Assembly (NCBI GenBank): GCA_021647885.1
Contig: JAKITV010000004.1
Span: forward strand, 1 to 64,000
Direction: 5' to 3'
DNA from: Flavobacteriaceae bacterium
GTDB lineage: Bacteria > Bacteroidota > Bacteroidia > Flavobacteriales > Flavobacteriaceae
DNA: 64,000 bases
Under the pieces are notes generated by a model, which ran no database searches, was not told where the DNA came from, and saw only the letters and a program-made list of their open reading frames with translations. This document shows positions 17,265 to 26,465 of this stretch, piece after piece; positions within the stretch are counted from its first letter, which is position 1, and every line of letters starts with the position of its first letter. The position numbers and the translations under genes were made by a program.

Positions 17265-17846
17265 ATGAAAACATTAAAAAATATTTTAGCAGTTGTTTTA
17301 GTTGCTATAATTTTTACTGCCTGTAAAAATGAAGTGAAGCCAGAAGTTAAAACTGTGGAAGTTGAAACTAATGCAGAAACTGCAAAAAAAGAATTAGACC
17401 CAAATGCTACTTATGCAAAAGCAGAGTTTACAATTGAAGGAATGACTTGTGCAATGGGTTGCGCAAAAACCATTGAAAAGAAAATTGCCAAAATGGAAGG
17501 CGTTAAATCTGCTACTGTAGATTTTGACAGAAGACTGGCAATGGTAGAGTATGATGAAGCGATGGTAAACCCAACTTCTCTTGAAGAAACTGTTACAAAG
17601 GTTGCCGATATTTATAAAGTAAGCGACATGAAAACTGTTGAAGCTTTTTCTACTAAAAAAGAATGCTCTGCAAAATGCAGTCCGGATTGTACAGAAAAAG
17701 ATTGTTCTAAATGTGCCGAAAAAACAGCAGAATGCAAAAAGAAATGCGAAGCTAAAAAAGCTGAAGCAAATGCTGGAGATAAAAAAATGGCTTGTACTAA
17801 AGATTGTAAGAAAGCATGTTGCACAGAAAAAAAAGCTAAGGCTTAA
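17265..17846 (+). CDS. Heavy-metal-associated domain lipoprotein with cysteine-rich tail
   Basis: A 193-residue predicted lipoprotein (lipobox FTAC, Cys20). Residues about 50-120 are an HMA fold of the copper-chaperone type, but its metal loop is GMTCAMGC (Cys62, Cys66), a C-x3-C in place of the usual C-x2-C. Residues about 128-193 are a low-complexity tail of Lys, Glu and about fourteen Cys, in pairs such as CSAKCSPDC, CSKC and CKKACC, like a metallothionein-style sink. I infer metal (probably copper or zinc) binding in the cell envelope. A symmetric terminator follows. The tail composition differs strongly from that of its neighbours. Confidence 0.8.
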   Translation: MKTLKNILAVVLVAIIFTACKNEVKPEVKTVEVETNAETAKKELDPNATYAKAEFTIEGMTCAMGCAKTIEKKIAKMEGVKSATVDFDRRLAMVEYDEAMVNPTSLEETVTKVADIYKVSDMKTVEAFSTKKECSAKCSPDCTEKDCSKCAEKTAECKKKCEAKKAEANAGDKKMACTKDCKKACCTEKKAKA

Positions 17847-17900
17847 AAATAATTGCATGAGTCAACCTAAACTAAGGTTGATTGTCATTAATATTAAAAA

Positions 17901-17933
17901 ATCCCATCAAATCTAGATTTGATGGGATTTTTT
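17901..17933. terminator. Bidirectional terminator
   Basis: A perfect 28-bp palindrome (17901-17928: ATCCCATCAAATCT and its complement) flanked by A5 on the left and T6 on the right. It can end both the heavy-metal lipoprotein gene and the convergent pyrH-frr transcript. Bases 17934-18014 hold nothing else. Confidence 0.85.
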
Positions 17934-18014
17934 CGTTTTAAAAGCTCAATTTTGTACTAACTTATTTTAGAATATGATGATTAGTTTTAAAAACAACTTT
18001 AGAATAACTTAAAA

Positions 18015-18572
18015 TTATATAGTCATAATTTCTTTTTCCTTTAAGTGGAATAACTCATCTACTTTTTTTATATAAGTATCAGTCATTTCCTGTATATCTA
18101 ACTCTGCATTATTTTTCACATCTTCAGAGAAGTCGTCCATATTCTTAATTTCATTATTAGCCTCTTTACGAGAATTTCTTATACCTACTTTTGTGTCTTC
18201 AGCTTCAGCTTTAGCCTGCTTAGATAGGTTAAGACGTCTTTCTTCGGTTAAAGCCGGAACGTTAATAATAATACTTTCACCATTATTCATTGGGTTAAAT
18301 CCAAGATTAGCAATCATAATAGCTCTTTCAATTTCTTGCAACATACTTTTCTCCCATGGCTGTACTGTAATTGTTCTGCCATCTGGCGTATTTACATTTG
18401 CGACTTGATTTAAAGGCGTTTGAGAACCGTAATAATCTACCATAACACTTCCAAGCATAGAAGGTGTAGCCTTACCTGCTCTAATATTTACAAACTGTTT
18501 TTCCAGATGCTTTATGGCATTTACCATAGCTTCTTTAGTTGTATCTAAAATAAATTGTAACTCTTCATTCAT
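18015..18572 (-). CDS. frr: Ribosome recycling factor
   Basis: A 185-residue protein of standard length. It has the conserved VNIRAGKATPSML start of the long helical arm, YYGSQTPLNQVANV, and the C-terminal helix SRKEANNEIKNMDDFSEDV. With EF-G it splits post-termination ribosomes. It follows pyrH by 53 bp in the common pyrH-frr order. Confidence 0.97.
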   Translation of the reverse strand: MNEELQFILDTTKEAMVNAIKHLEKQFVNIRAGKATPSMLGSVMVDYYGSQTPLNQVANVNTPDGRTITVQPWEKSMLQEIERAIMIANLGFNPMNNGESIIINVPALTEERRLNLSKQAKAEAEDTKVGIRNSRKEANNEIKNMDDFSEDVKNNAELDIQEMTDTYIKKVDELFHLKEKEIMTI

Positions 18573-18625
18573 TTTTAATGTTTTAATTTAAAGATAAATA
18601 TTCAAAAATTAAGCCAAAACAATAG

Positions 18626-19333
18626 CTATAAATTAACGGTTGTACCAATATTCTCTCCCAAAACTACCTTAAGAAGGTTTCCATTTTTATTCATATCAAA
18701 AACAATAATAGGAAGCTTATTCTCCTGACTTAATGTAAATGCTGTAGTATCCATTACTTTCAGCCCTTTTTTTAACACATCATCAAAACTAATATATTCG
18801 AATTTTATAGCTTCTGAATCTTTTTCTGGATCCACATTATAAATACCGTCCACACGTGTGCCTTTTAAAATAACATCTGCTTCAATTTCTATGGCTCTTA
18901 ATACTGCTGCAGAATCTGTAGTGAAATATGGATTTCCTGTACCACCTCCAAAAATAACAACACGTCCTTTTTCTAGATGCCTCAAAGCTTTTCTACGAAT
19001 AAAAGGTTCTGCTACTTCATTAATTTTAATGGCACTTTGTAATCGTGTAGGCACATTAGCATCTTCTAAAGCACTTTGTAATGCCAAACCATTAATTACA
19101 GTGGCAAGCATTCCCATATGATCGCCTTGTACGCGGTCCACTCCATTTATAGCGCCTGCTACACCTCTAAAAATGTTTCCTCCACCAATTACTATAGCAA
19201 CCTCTACGCCTAAATTGGTAATTTGTTTAATGTCTTGAGCATATTCTGCTAGACGCTCAGGGTCAATACCATATTGCCTGTTTCCCATTAAGGCTTCACC
19301 AGAGAGTTTTAAAAGAATTCTTTTGTATTTCAT
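18626..19333 (-). CDS. pyrH: Uridylate kinase
   Basis: A 235-residue amino-acid-kinase-fold enzyme (UMP + ATP to UDP + ADP). It shows [13 protein letters not shown] at the N-terminus, [32 protein letters not shown] and the nucleotide-site [19 protein letters not shown]. Bacterial UMP kinase has this fold and is unlike the eukaryotic enzyme. It has its own promoter, separate from tsf. Confidence 0.97.
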   Translation of the reverse strand: MKYKRILLKLSGEALMGNRQYGIDPERLAEYAQDIKQITNLGVEVAIVIGGGNIFRGVAGAINGVDRVQGDHMGMLATVINGLALQSALEDANVPTRLQSAIKINEVAEPFIRRKALRHLEKGRVVIFGGGTGNPYFTTDSAAVLRAIEIEADVILKGTRVDGIYNVDPEKDSEAIKFEYISFDDVLKKGLKVMDTTAFTLSQENKLPIIVFDMNKNGNLLKVVLGENIGTTVNL

Positions 19334-19358
19334 TAGTTGATTTACGATTATTAAAAAA

Positions 19359-19376
19359 TTTCCGCTTTCGCGGAAA
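19359..19376. repeat. Hairpin TTTCCGC-TTTC-GCGGAAA in the pyrH leader
   Basis: A perfect 7-bp stem with a 4-nt loop between the pyrH -7 box and start codon. It resembles the dispersed hairpins elsewhere in the window and would fold in the leader RNA. Confidence 0.55.
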
Positions 19377-19387
19377 CAAGAGTTTTA

Positions 19388-19395
19388 CAAATATA
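19388..19395 (-). promoter_or_regulatory. -7 box of the pyrH-frr promoter
   Basis: TATATTTG on the minus strand, 54 bp before the pyrH ATG. The -33 box is not clear. Confidence 0.5.
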
Positions 19396-19432
19396 AACAA
19401 TATCTTAAATTGAAAACCTAGAAATCTGGATA

Positions 19433-19463
19433 TAAAAAAAGCTTCGATGTTAATCGAAGCTTT
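19433..19463 (-). terminator. tsf terminator
   Basis: Stem AAAGCTTCGAT (19438-19448) / ATCGAAGCTTT (19453-19463), followed on the minus strand by a run of seven T. It lies 24 bp after the tsf stop. Confidence 0.85.
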
Positions 19464-19486
19464 GATATTATACAAAACAGTATTTT

Positions 19487-20311
19487 TTATCCTAAAGCAA
19501 CACGCTTAAACGCTGTAACAGTTAAATTACTATCTAATGATTTTACGTAATCGGCAACACTAATTTTAGCGTCTTTAATGAATGCTTGATTTACTAAAGT
19601 GTTGTCTTTAAAGAAACGTTTTAGTTTACCTTTAGCGATATTGTCTAACATGGCTTCTGGTTTCCCTTCCTGACGTAATTGGTCTTTAGCAATTTCAATT
19701 TCTTTTTCAATTACTGAAGCATCAACACCATCTTCATTAAGTGCAATTGGATTCATTGCTGCTGTTTGCATAGCAACATCTTTTGCTATAACTTCGATGC
19801 CTTCTAAATTAGCAGATAAACCAATTAAAGTTGCAATTTTGTTTCCAGCATGAATATAAGATCCTACAAATGGAGCTTCTAATCTTTCAAAAGCACCAAT
19901 TTCTAATTTTTCTCCAATAACTCCAGTTTGCTCAATTAATTTTTCGGATACAGACATACCATTAAAATTTGCAGCTAAAAATTCTTCTTTAGAAGATTGA
20001 GACAATGCTACTTTAGCCAATTGATGCGCTAAATTTACAAAGCTTTCGTTTTTACCTACAAAATCAGTCTCACAACCCAAAACAATAGAAACACCTACTG
20101 TTTTAGAATCGTTTACTATTGCAATAGCAGCGCCTTCTAATGATTCTCGGTCTGCTCTTTTTGCAGCTACTTTTTGCCCTTTTTTACGAAGAATTTCGAT
20201 TGCTTTATCGAAGTTTCCTTCTGCTTCTACTAATGCATTTTTACAATCCATCATTCCAGCTCCAGTAGTTTTTCTTAATTTCATTACGTCGGCTGCTGTT
20301 ATTTTTGTCAT
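19487..20311 (-). CDS. tsf: Elongation factor Ts
   Basis: A 274-residue nucleotide-exchange factor for EF-Tu. The N-terminal UBA-like part has VMKLRKTTGAGMMDCKNAL. The core contains VLGCETDFVGKNESF, the conserved TDFV contact to EF-Tu, and the C-terminus has KGKLKRFFKDNTLVNQ. It is the last gene after rplM-rpsI-rpsB, separated from rpsB by 92 bp that include a terminator-like hairpin. Confidence 0.97.
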   Translation of the reverse strand: MTKITAADVMKLRKTTGAGMMDCKNALVEAEGNFDKAIEILRKKGQKVAAKRADRESLEGAAIAIVNDSKTVGVSIVLGCETDFVGKNESFVNLAHQLAKVALSQSSKEEFLAANFNGMSVSEKLIEQTGVIGEKLEIGAFERLEAPFVGSYIHAGNKIATLIGLSANLEGIEVIAKDVAMQTAAMNPIALNEDGVDASVIEKEIEIAKDQLRQEGKPEAMLDNIAKGKLKRFFKDNTLVNQAFIKDAKISVADYVKSLDSNLTVTAFKRVALG

Positions 20312-20333
20312 AATATTATATGATTTTTAATTT

Positions 20334-20379
20334 AAAAAAAGTCGTTTAACTTATTTCGGGAAGAAACTCATTAAACGAC
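20334..20379 (-). terminator. Attenuator-like hairpin between rpsB and tsf
   Basis: Arms GTCGTTTAA (20371-20379 read on the minus strand) and TTAAACGAC, with a 21-nt loop, followed by seven T on the minus strand. Because tsf lies downstream in the same direction, it probably lowers tsf expression relative to rpsB. Confidence 0.65.
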
Positions 20380-20403
20380 TACTTTATTTTATTTATTGGT
20401 TTA

Positions 20404-21267
20404 TTATTCTTCTTCTTGTGAAATTACTACAGGAGCAGTTTTAACTTCTGCTTTTGGTGCTTCTTTAGCATCAGCTTTAACTTTAGTCTTAACAGGTTCT
20501 TTTACCTCAGTTTTAACTTCAGTTTTAACTTCAGCTTTAGCTGTTGTATCATTGCCTTCTGCTTTAGCATTTTTTTCTGCTTTTCTTTCGGCTAATCCTT
20601 CTGCAACTGCATCAGTTACATAAGATAAGATTTTATCAATAGATTTTGAAGCATCATCATTTGCTGGAATTACATAATCTACCAGTCTTGGGTCAGAGTT
20701 GGTGTCAACCATTGCAAATATTGGGATGCTTAATTTTTGCGCTTCTTTTATTGCAATATGCTCACGCTTAATATCAACCACAAATATTGCTCCTGGAAGA
20801 CGGGTCATATCTGAAATTGAACCTAAATTCTTTTCTAATTTTGCTCTTAAACGTTCTACTTGCAAACGCTCTTTTTTAGAAAGCGTTAAAAATGTACCAT
20901 CTTTTTTCATTCTATCAATAGAAGCCATTTTTTTAACAGCTTTTCTTATAGTAATAAAATTGGTTAACATTCCGCCAGGCCATCTTTCTGTAATGTAAGG
21001 CATATTAACGTTTCCTGCTTTTTCAGCAACAATGTCTTTTGCTTGTTTTTTGGTAGCTACAAATAATATTTTTCTACCTGATGCTGCAATTTTGCTTAAA
21101 GCTTTAGATGCTTCTTCTAATTTCGCAACTGTTTTATAAAGGTTTATAATATGGATGCCATTACGCTCCATATAAATGTAAGGAGCCATATTTGGATCCC
21201 ATTTTCTTGTAAGGTGACCGAAGTGTACACCTCCATCTAATAATTCTTTTACTTCTAATTTTGCCAT
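20404..21267 (-). CDS. rpsB: 30S ribosomal protein S2 with charged tail
   Basis: A 287-residue protein. Residues 1 to about 228 are normal S2 (VKELLDGGVHFGHLTRKWDPNM, RWPGGMLTNF, PIFAMVDTNSDPRLVDYVIPANDDA). The last about 60 residues are a repetitive Lys/Glu/Val/Ala tail with tandem KTEV units, absent from the E. coli protein. Such tails are common in Bacteroidota S2. The gene lies between rpsI and tsf. Confidence 0.97.
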   Translation of the reverse strand: MAKLEVKELLDGGVHFGHLTRKWDPNMAPYIYMERNGIHIINLYKTVAKLEEASKALSKIAASGRKILFVATKKQAKDIVAEKAGNVNMPYITERWPGGMLTNFITIRKAVKKMASIDRMKKDGTFLTLSKKERLQVERLRAKLEKNLGSISDMTRLPGAIFVVDIKREHIAIKEAQKLSIPIFAMVDTNSDPRLVDYVIPANDDASKSIDKILSYVTDAVAEGLAERKAEKNAKAEGNDTTAKAEVKTEVKTEVKEPVKTKVKADAKEAPKAEVKTAPVVISQEEE

Positions 21268-21426
21268 TTGTGATAGTTTACGTTCTGTTGAATTAGCAAT
21301 GATTAAGTGGCTTTTATTAAGACCTTGACCATTTAGATGCTAAACTAAATCCTGACTTAATCGTCATGGACAACAATAACTGGTTTAAATTTTTTTGCTG
21401 AATTAATTTCAATATCTGATAGACAG

Positions 21427-21447
21427 ATCCTGAAACGAGTTCAGGAT
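21427..21447. repeat. Dispersed palindrome ATCCTGAA-ACGAG-TTCAGGAT at the rpsI stop
   Basis: An inverted repeat with 8-bp arms. Its last base is the first base of the rpsI stop triplet region (21447-21449). The 180-bp rpsI-rpsB gap (21268-21446) holds no gene. Confidence 0.65.
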
Positions 21448-21833
21448 TAACGTTTAGAGAATTGGAATTTTTTACGCGCTTTTTTCTGTCCGAATTTTTT
21501 ACGCTCAACCATTCTTGGGTCTCTTGTTAATAATCCTTCAGGTTTTAAGACGCTTCTGTTTTCTTCATCCAATTCGCACATAGCGCGAGAGATTGCTAAA
21601 CGTACAGCTTCTGCTTGACCTGTCATGCCTCCACCAAATACACTTACTTTAATGTCAAAGTTTTTCTCATTGTTAGTTAATACTAACGGTTGATTTACTT
21701 TATACTGTAAAGTAGCTGTAGGGAAGTATGTATTTAATTCTTTTTTGTTAATCGTAATGTTACCTTTTCCTTTTGAAACATAAATACGAGCAACAGCCGT
21801 TTTTCTACGACCAATTTTGTGAATTACTTCCAT
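21447..21833 (-). CDS. rpsI: 30S ribosomal protein S9
   Basis: A 128-residue protein with the S9 marks IGRRKTAVARIYVSKGKG near the N-terminus and the basic C-terminal tail DPRMVERKKFGQKKARKKFQFSKR, whose last Arg contacts P-site tRNA. The ATG abuts the rplM stop. Confidence 0.98.
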   Translation of the reverse strand: MEVIHKIGRRKTAVARIYVSKGKGNITINKKELNTYFPTATLQYKVNQPLVLTNNEKNFDIKVSVFGGGMTGQAEAVRLAISRAMCELDEENRSVLKPEGLLTRDPRMVERKKFGQKKARKKFQFSKR

Positions 21834-22288
21834 TAGTTAACTTCGTTTAAGTTAATTGTTTTTGGTTTTTGAGCTTCGTGAGAATGCTCAGATCCAACAA
21901 CAACATTTAAATTACGGAATAATGCTGCACCTAATTTGTTTTTAGGTAACATTCCTTTAATTGACTTTTCCACTAATCTTGTAGGGCTTTTTCCAAACAG
22001 TTCTGTAGCAGTTAAAGTTCTTTGACCACCTGGATAACCTGTGTGACGCACATAAGTTTTCTCTGTCCACTTGTTTCCTGTTAAGTTGATTTTTTCTGCG
22101 TTTATAACAATAACATTGTCTCCACAATCAACGTGTGGTGTAAAGTTAGGTTTATGCTTACCTCTTAAAAGTATTGCAACTTTAGAAGCCATACGACCTA
22201 ATGTTTGCCCTTCGGCATCAACTAAAACCCACTGCTTGTTTACGGTAGCTTTGTTTGCCGAAATTGTTTTGTAGCTTAATGTATCCAC
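21833..22288 (-). CDS. rplM: 50S ribosomal protein L13
   Basis: A 151-residue protein. Conserved parts are [42 protein letters not shown] and the [19 protein letters not shown] block. It is the first gene of rplM-rpsI-rpsB-tsf and has a consensus promoter. Confidence 0.98.
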   Translation of the reverse strand: MDTLSYKTISANKATVNKQWVLVDAEGQTLGRMASKVAILLRGKHKPNFTPHVDCGDNVIVINAEKINLTGNKWTEKTYVRHTGYPGGQRTLTATELFGKSPTRLVEKSIKGMLPKNKLGAALFRNLNVVVGSEHSHEAQKPKTINLNEVN

Positions 22289-22334
22289 ACTAAATAATTT
22301 TCTAATTAAACATTCCTCTCTTAAAAAGAGTTTG

Positions 22335-22365
22335 CAAATTTACAATTATATATTTGATTAACAAA
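22335..22365 (-). promoter_or_regulatory. rplM promoter (TTTG-N19-TAAATTTG)
   Basis: On the minus strand TTTG (22362-22365) and TAAATTTG (22335-22342) are spaced by exactly 19 bp. The leader to the rplM ATG is about 40 nt and holds a small CTCTTTTTAAGAG hairpin. Confidence 0.85.
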
Positions 22366-22526
22366 CAGTAAAGAGTGAATATTTTTGCGTCTATTTGATG
22401 TGTTTTTATTGCTAGAAAACCCATCAAATGTTAAATAAGTTAATCTTATGCAAAATGCCATTATTATTTGTAACAAGTATGATAATTTTGTGTCTTTATT
22501 AGTGAAATACTAACCGATTCTATTTT

Positions 22527-25160
22527 ATGAAACTGTTGCTTCAATTTTTTGTGATGACGATTTTTTTATCGTTTAACACAATAATTTCTCAAGAATCTAC
22601 ATCATTAATTATTAAAAGGGTTTATACAACAAAATCTATAGGCAATAGTGAGCCACCTATTATTGATGGAAAGTTGAATGATGCTGCTTGGGATATTGTA
22701 GAATGGCAAACAGATTTTATAGAGAATTCGCCCGATGAAAACACTCCTCCAAGCCAACAAACAAAGTTTAAAATAGTGTACGATGAAAATTATTTGTATG
22801 TAGCACTACATGCTTTAGATACGCATCCTGATAGTATTGTTAAGCGGCTTTCACGACGCGATGGTTTTGTTGGAGACCGAATAAATGTTGTTATAGATAG
22901 TTATTATGATAAGCGTACCGCATTTATTTTTACAGTTACTGCAGCAGGCGTAAAAGGAGAGGAGCTTGCAACAGATAATGGCGATAATATTGATGATAGT
23001 TGGAATCCAATATGGTACACCAAAGCAGGTATGGATGCACAAGGCTGGACTGCTGAAATGAAAATACCATTTAGTCAATTACGATTTGGTAAAGCAAAAG
23101 AGCAAGTATGGGGATTTAATATATCTCGATCTATTTTTAGGGAAAATGAGAGGTCTGTATGGAATCGTATTCCCGTAGATGCTCCTGGTTGGATAAGTGA
23201 AATGGGAGAACTTCATGGACTTATTAATATAAAAGCACAAAAACAATTAGAAATACAACCCTTTACAGCTACCCAATTAGAGACTTATCCTGCTGAAGCA
23301 GGAAATCCTTTTAGAGATGGTAGTGACTTTAAATTAAATGGAGGTCTAGATGCTAAAATTGGTATTACCAACGATTTAACATTGGATTTGACCATTAACC
23401 CAGACTTTGGTCAAGTTGAAGCAGATCCAGGCGCAATTAATTTAGATGGGTTCGAAATTTTCTTTAGAGAACAACGCCCATTTTTTGTTGAGAACAATAA
23501 TATTTTTGATTATAATTTTGGAAGAAGTCGAGATAATCTATTCTTTTCAAGGCGTATTGGAAGAAGTCCACAAGGGTATCCTAGTGCACCATCTGGTGCA
23601 TATATAAATAAACCCCAAAACACAACAATATTGGGAGCTGCTAAATTCTCAGGGAAAACTAAAAATGGATGGTCTATAGGTGTGTTAGAAAGTATTACTG
23701 ACAAGGAGTTTGCCGAAATTGATACTAATGGAGATAGAACTAAAGAGCTTGTAGAGCCTTTAACCAATTACTTTGTTGGAAGATTACAAAAAGACTTCAA
23801 CGAAAAAAATAGTTTTATAGGTGGAATTTTTACGGCTACAAACAGAAAATTAGAAGACAATTTAAACCACTTACGTAAGGAAGCCTATACAGGAGGAATA
23901 GATTTTAAGCATCAATGGAAAGATAGAAAATATTTTATTGAAGGCAATATTGTCGCAAGTCACGTAAAGGGAAGTAGCGAAGCTATTACCAATACACAAA
24001 TGTCTTTAACACATTTATTTCAACGAGTAGATGCAGGACATGTTGATGTAGACCCAAACAGAACATCTTTAAGTGGTACAGGAGGACGATTTGCTGCTGG
24101 AAAAGTTGCTGGAGGGAATTGGACCTATAATGGAGGGCTTATTTGGCGTTCTCCAGAATTAGAATTGAATGATATTGGATTTTTAAGACAAGCCGATGAG
24201 ATCAGACAATATTTTAATTTGGGATATAGAGCGTTAAAGCCCTTTGGAGTCTTTAGAAGTATGAGCGGTAGGTTTAGCCAATTTACAACCTATGACTTTG
24301 AAGGAAATTACAACCGCATACAATACCAATTAAGAGGGCGTGCAGAATTTAATAACACTTGGTGGATTAATATGGGGCTTACACACAAGCCAAGAATATA
24401 TTCCAATACGATGTTAAGAGGAGGTCCTCGTTGGCGTTTTTCTGAAGAAAATTCAATATTTTCATTTTTTGGAACTGATAATCGTAAAAAATTACGTGCT
24501 TTTTTTGGTATTATTTATTCAGGAGCAAAGCAAAATAATTTTTCTTTTTTCAGAATTGAAACAGGAATTACTTATCAGCCAACAGATGCGTTACAAATAT
24601 CATTTAATCCTGAGTTTTCAAGAAACCCAAACAAAACGCAATACGTTACCGAAACAGATTTTAATGGCACACCACGTTATATTTTGGGAACTATAGATAA
24701 TAAAACCTTGAGCGCTTCAATACGGTTAAACTATATTATTAATCCAGACCTATCTATTCAATATTACGGACAACCTTTTATCTCTAGAGGGAATTATTCT
24801 AGCTTAAAATATGTTACTAATCCTATTGCTGATGATTTATATAATCGTTTTTATCAATATGAAGATAACCAAATTTTACTAAATGTAAATAGCAATACAT
24901 ATTTAGTTGATGAAAATCTTGATAGCACTACCGATTATGAAATTAGAAATCCAGATTTTTCTTTTGTCCAGTTTCGGTCTAATCTAGTGGTGCGTTGGGA
25001 ATATATTCCAGGATCTGAAATATTTTTGGTTTGGTCGCAAGGTGTCACAAGTTTTGCAGATCCTTCAGATGATTTATTTAGAGGTTTAGAAACTGGAATT
25101 CTGGATCAAAAACCAGAGAATATCTTTTTGCTAAAAATGACGTATCGATTTGTGTTGTGA
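22527..25160 (+). CDS. DUF5916 protein with CBM9-like domain and predicted outer-membrane barrel
   Basis: An 877-residue exported protein with a signal peptide ending about IISQ (22). Residues about 42-230 resemble the carbohydrate-binding CBM9-like domain (PPIIDGKLNDAAWDIVEWQTDFIENSP, then YDENYLYVALHALD). The rest is rich in alternating strands with aromatic ends and finishes in MTYRFVL, as expected for an outer-membrane beta-barrel. The function is unknown; a link to TonB systems or sugar uptake is only inference. It stands alone and divergent from rplM. A TAATTTTG -7-like box is at 22483-22490. Confidence 0.82.
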   Translation: MKLLLQFFVMTIFLSFNTIISQESTSLIIKRVYTTKSIGNSEPPIIDGKLNDAAWDIVEWQTDFIENSPDENTPPSQQTKFKIVYDENYLYVALHALDTHPDSIVKRLSRRDGFVGDRINVVIDSYYDKRTAFIFTVTAAGVKGEELATDNGDNIDDSWNPIWYTKAGMDAQGWTAEMKIPFSQLRFGKAKEQVWGFNISRSIFRENERSVWNRIPVDAPGWISEMGELHGLINIKAQKQLEIQPFTATQLETYPAEAGNPFRDGSDFKLNGGLDAKIGITNDLTLDLTINPDFGQVEADPGAINLDGFEIFFREQRPFFVENNNIFDYNFGRSRDNLFFSRRIGRSPQGYPSAPSGAYINKPQNTTILGAAKFSGKTKNGWSIGVLESITDKEFAEIDTNGDRTKELVEPLTNYFVGRLQKDFNEKNSFIGGIFTATNRKLEDNLNHLRKEAYTGGIDFKHQWKDRKYFIEGNIVASHVKGSSEAITNTQMSLTHLFQRVDAGHVDVDPNRTSLSGTGGRFAAGKVAGGNWTYNGGLIWRSPELELNDIGFLRQADEIRQYFNLGYRALKPFGVFRSMSGRFSQFTTYDFEGNYNRIQYQLRGRAEFNNTWWINMGLTHKPRIYSNTMLRGGPRWRFSEENSIFSFFGTDNRKKLRAFFGIIYSGAKQNNFSFFRIETGITYQPTDALQISFNPEFSRNPNKTQYVTETDFNGTPRYILGTIDNKTLSASIRLNYIINPDLSIQYYGQPFISRGNYSSLKYVTNPIADDLYNRFYQYEDNQILLNVNSNTYLVDENLDSTTDYEIRNPDFSFVQFRSNLVVRWEYIPGSEIFLVWSQGVTSFADPSDDLFRGLETGILDQKPENIFLLKMTYRFVL

Positions 25161-25231
25161 AATTAATAACTCTTCAGCCAATTGTTAGCTTTATTTAAAT
25201 CCGCTTCTAAAGACACAGACCATTTCTATTT

Positions 25232-26308
25232 TTATAAGTATTTTGTTTTAAGATATTCTTTTGTGTCTTTCATTATTTCTTCAAAAACTGGTTTGTTTTT
25301 AAACCCTCTGTAGCTAAATTCACTGCTTAACAATCCAGGGAAGTCATTCACCTCTATAATGATAGGGCCATTTTCTGTAATAGCAATATCCCAACCTTGA
25401 ATATAACCTGGAAATAAACTAGCAGTATGTCTAACTAAGGTTAAAACCTCATCAAAATAAGGGATTTTAAAATCTTTAAAAACAAAACCAGAATCTGGAT
25501 GTTTATCAGTAATTATTGCTCCTTTAATCATACCTGTTAGAGCTTTTTTAAATAGTTTGCCCTCTTCAATATTTACTGGAACGAAAAACCCACCACTACT
25601 AATATTGTCAACTACTGAATCTCCAGAGCCAAACCGCATAAAAGCACCCAAAAAATGAATGTTATCTTTCTTATCAATAAAAGTTTCAAGACGTATCGTA
25701 TTAATACTTTTATTGTGTATCATATTAACTTCACTGTGTTGAATCACAACTTCCTGATGAATGTAAGAGTTATTTATAAGTGCTTCTAAAACTTGAGAAG
25801 ACTGTTCTCTTATTGTAGCTTTATTAAGTAATAAAATACCTTTTCCTTGACCTCCTTGTGTTGGTTTTAAAAATATGCTACTAATATTTGCTGACTTAAA
25901 AACCATAAGAAAGTAATCAATTAGTTCTGAACTACTATTAATAGTAAACGTTTGCTCATTAAAAAAAAAGCTTTTTTTAAAATTATAGCTAATGACTTTT
26001 GGTGTTGGAATTTTATGCTCTAAACAATAGAAATAGAAAAAAAGTTTATCAAGTATTATCGAGTTAATTGTAGGATGTTTAAGATTTCTACTAGCAATTG
26101 ATTCCATTAACTGATTATATTCTTGAACACTTAAATAATCTTTAAAATTTGTAGGAGCATCCTTTCTGTAAAAAAACCTACCAATATAATGATATGGAAA
26201 ATGTTTTTTTATTATCCATAATTGTAATAACTCTTTAAAGATTATGTGATATGGTTTTTTATGAGAATCTTTTAAAAAATATCTTAATCTTATGAGGTTG
26301 TCTTTCAT
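25232..26308 (-). CDS. Sugar-transfer-associated ATP-grasp protein
   Basis: A 358-residue cytosolic protein with an ATP-grasp fold: FLKPTQGGQGKGILLLN (nucleotide-binding Lys and Gly-rich loop, about 155-171), INTIRLETF, and the metal-binding end IIIEVNDFPGL (about 319-329). It resembles the ATP-grasp family found in exopolysaccharide and glycan clusters. No glycan cluster is present here, so the substrate cannot be named. The 71-bp and 157-bp gaps around it show no structure. Confidence 0.75.
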   Translation of the reverse strand: MKDNLIRLRYFLKDSHKKPYHIIFKELLQLWIIKKHFPYHYIGRFFYRKDAPTNFKDYLSVQEYNQLMESIASRNLKHPTINSIILDKLFFYFYCLEHKIPTPKVISYNFKKSFFFNEQTFTINSSSELIDYFLMVFKSANISSIFLKPTQGGQGKGILLLNKATIREQSSQVLEALINNSYIHQEVVIQHSEVNMIHNKSINTIRLETFIDKKDNIHFLGAFMRFGSGDSVVDNISSGGFFVPVNIEEGKLFKKALTGMIKGAIITDKHPDSGFVFKDFKIPYFDEVLTLVRHTASLFPGYIQGWDIAITENGPIIIEVNDFPGLLSSEFSYRGFKNKPVFEEIMKDTKEYLKTKYL

Positions 26309-26465
26309 AAAATGGGAATTAGTTATATCTATACTAGAAATATATCAATTTCATCTCTTTAAAAATATAATTCTCTTTAACATGTATATAAACACGTTCA
26401 TTTACTTTTACTTACTAATTAACAATACTCTTGTATCTGCTGAAGTTTATCCTAGTGAAACAATT

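Noticed and set aside
17394-17858. Long antisense frames over the heavy-metal lipoprotein gene
   Set aside because: They are Phe/Cys-rich shadows caused by the Lys and Glu codon runs of the real gene.
21317-21508. A 63-codon minus-strand frame between rpsI and rpsB
   Set aside because: It overlaps the conserved C-terminus of rpsI in another frame, and NPELVSGS is the translation of the ATCCTGAA/TTCAGGAT repeat.
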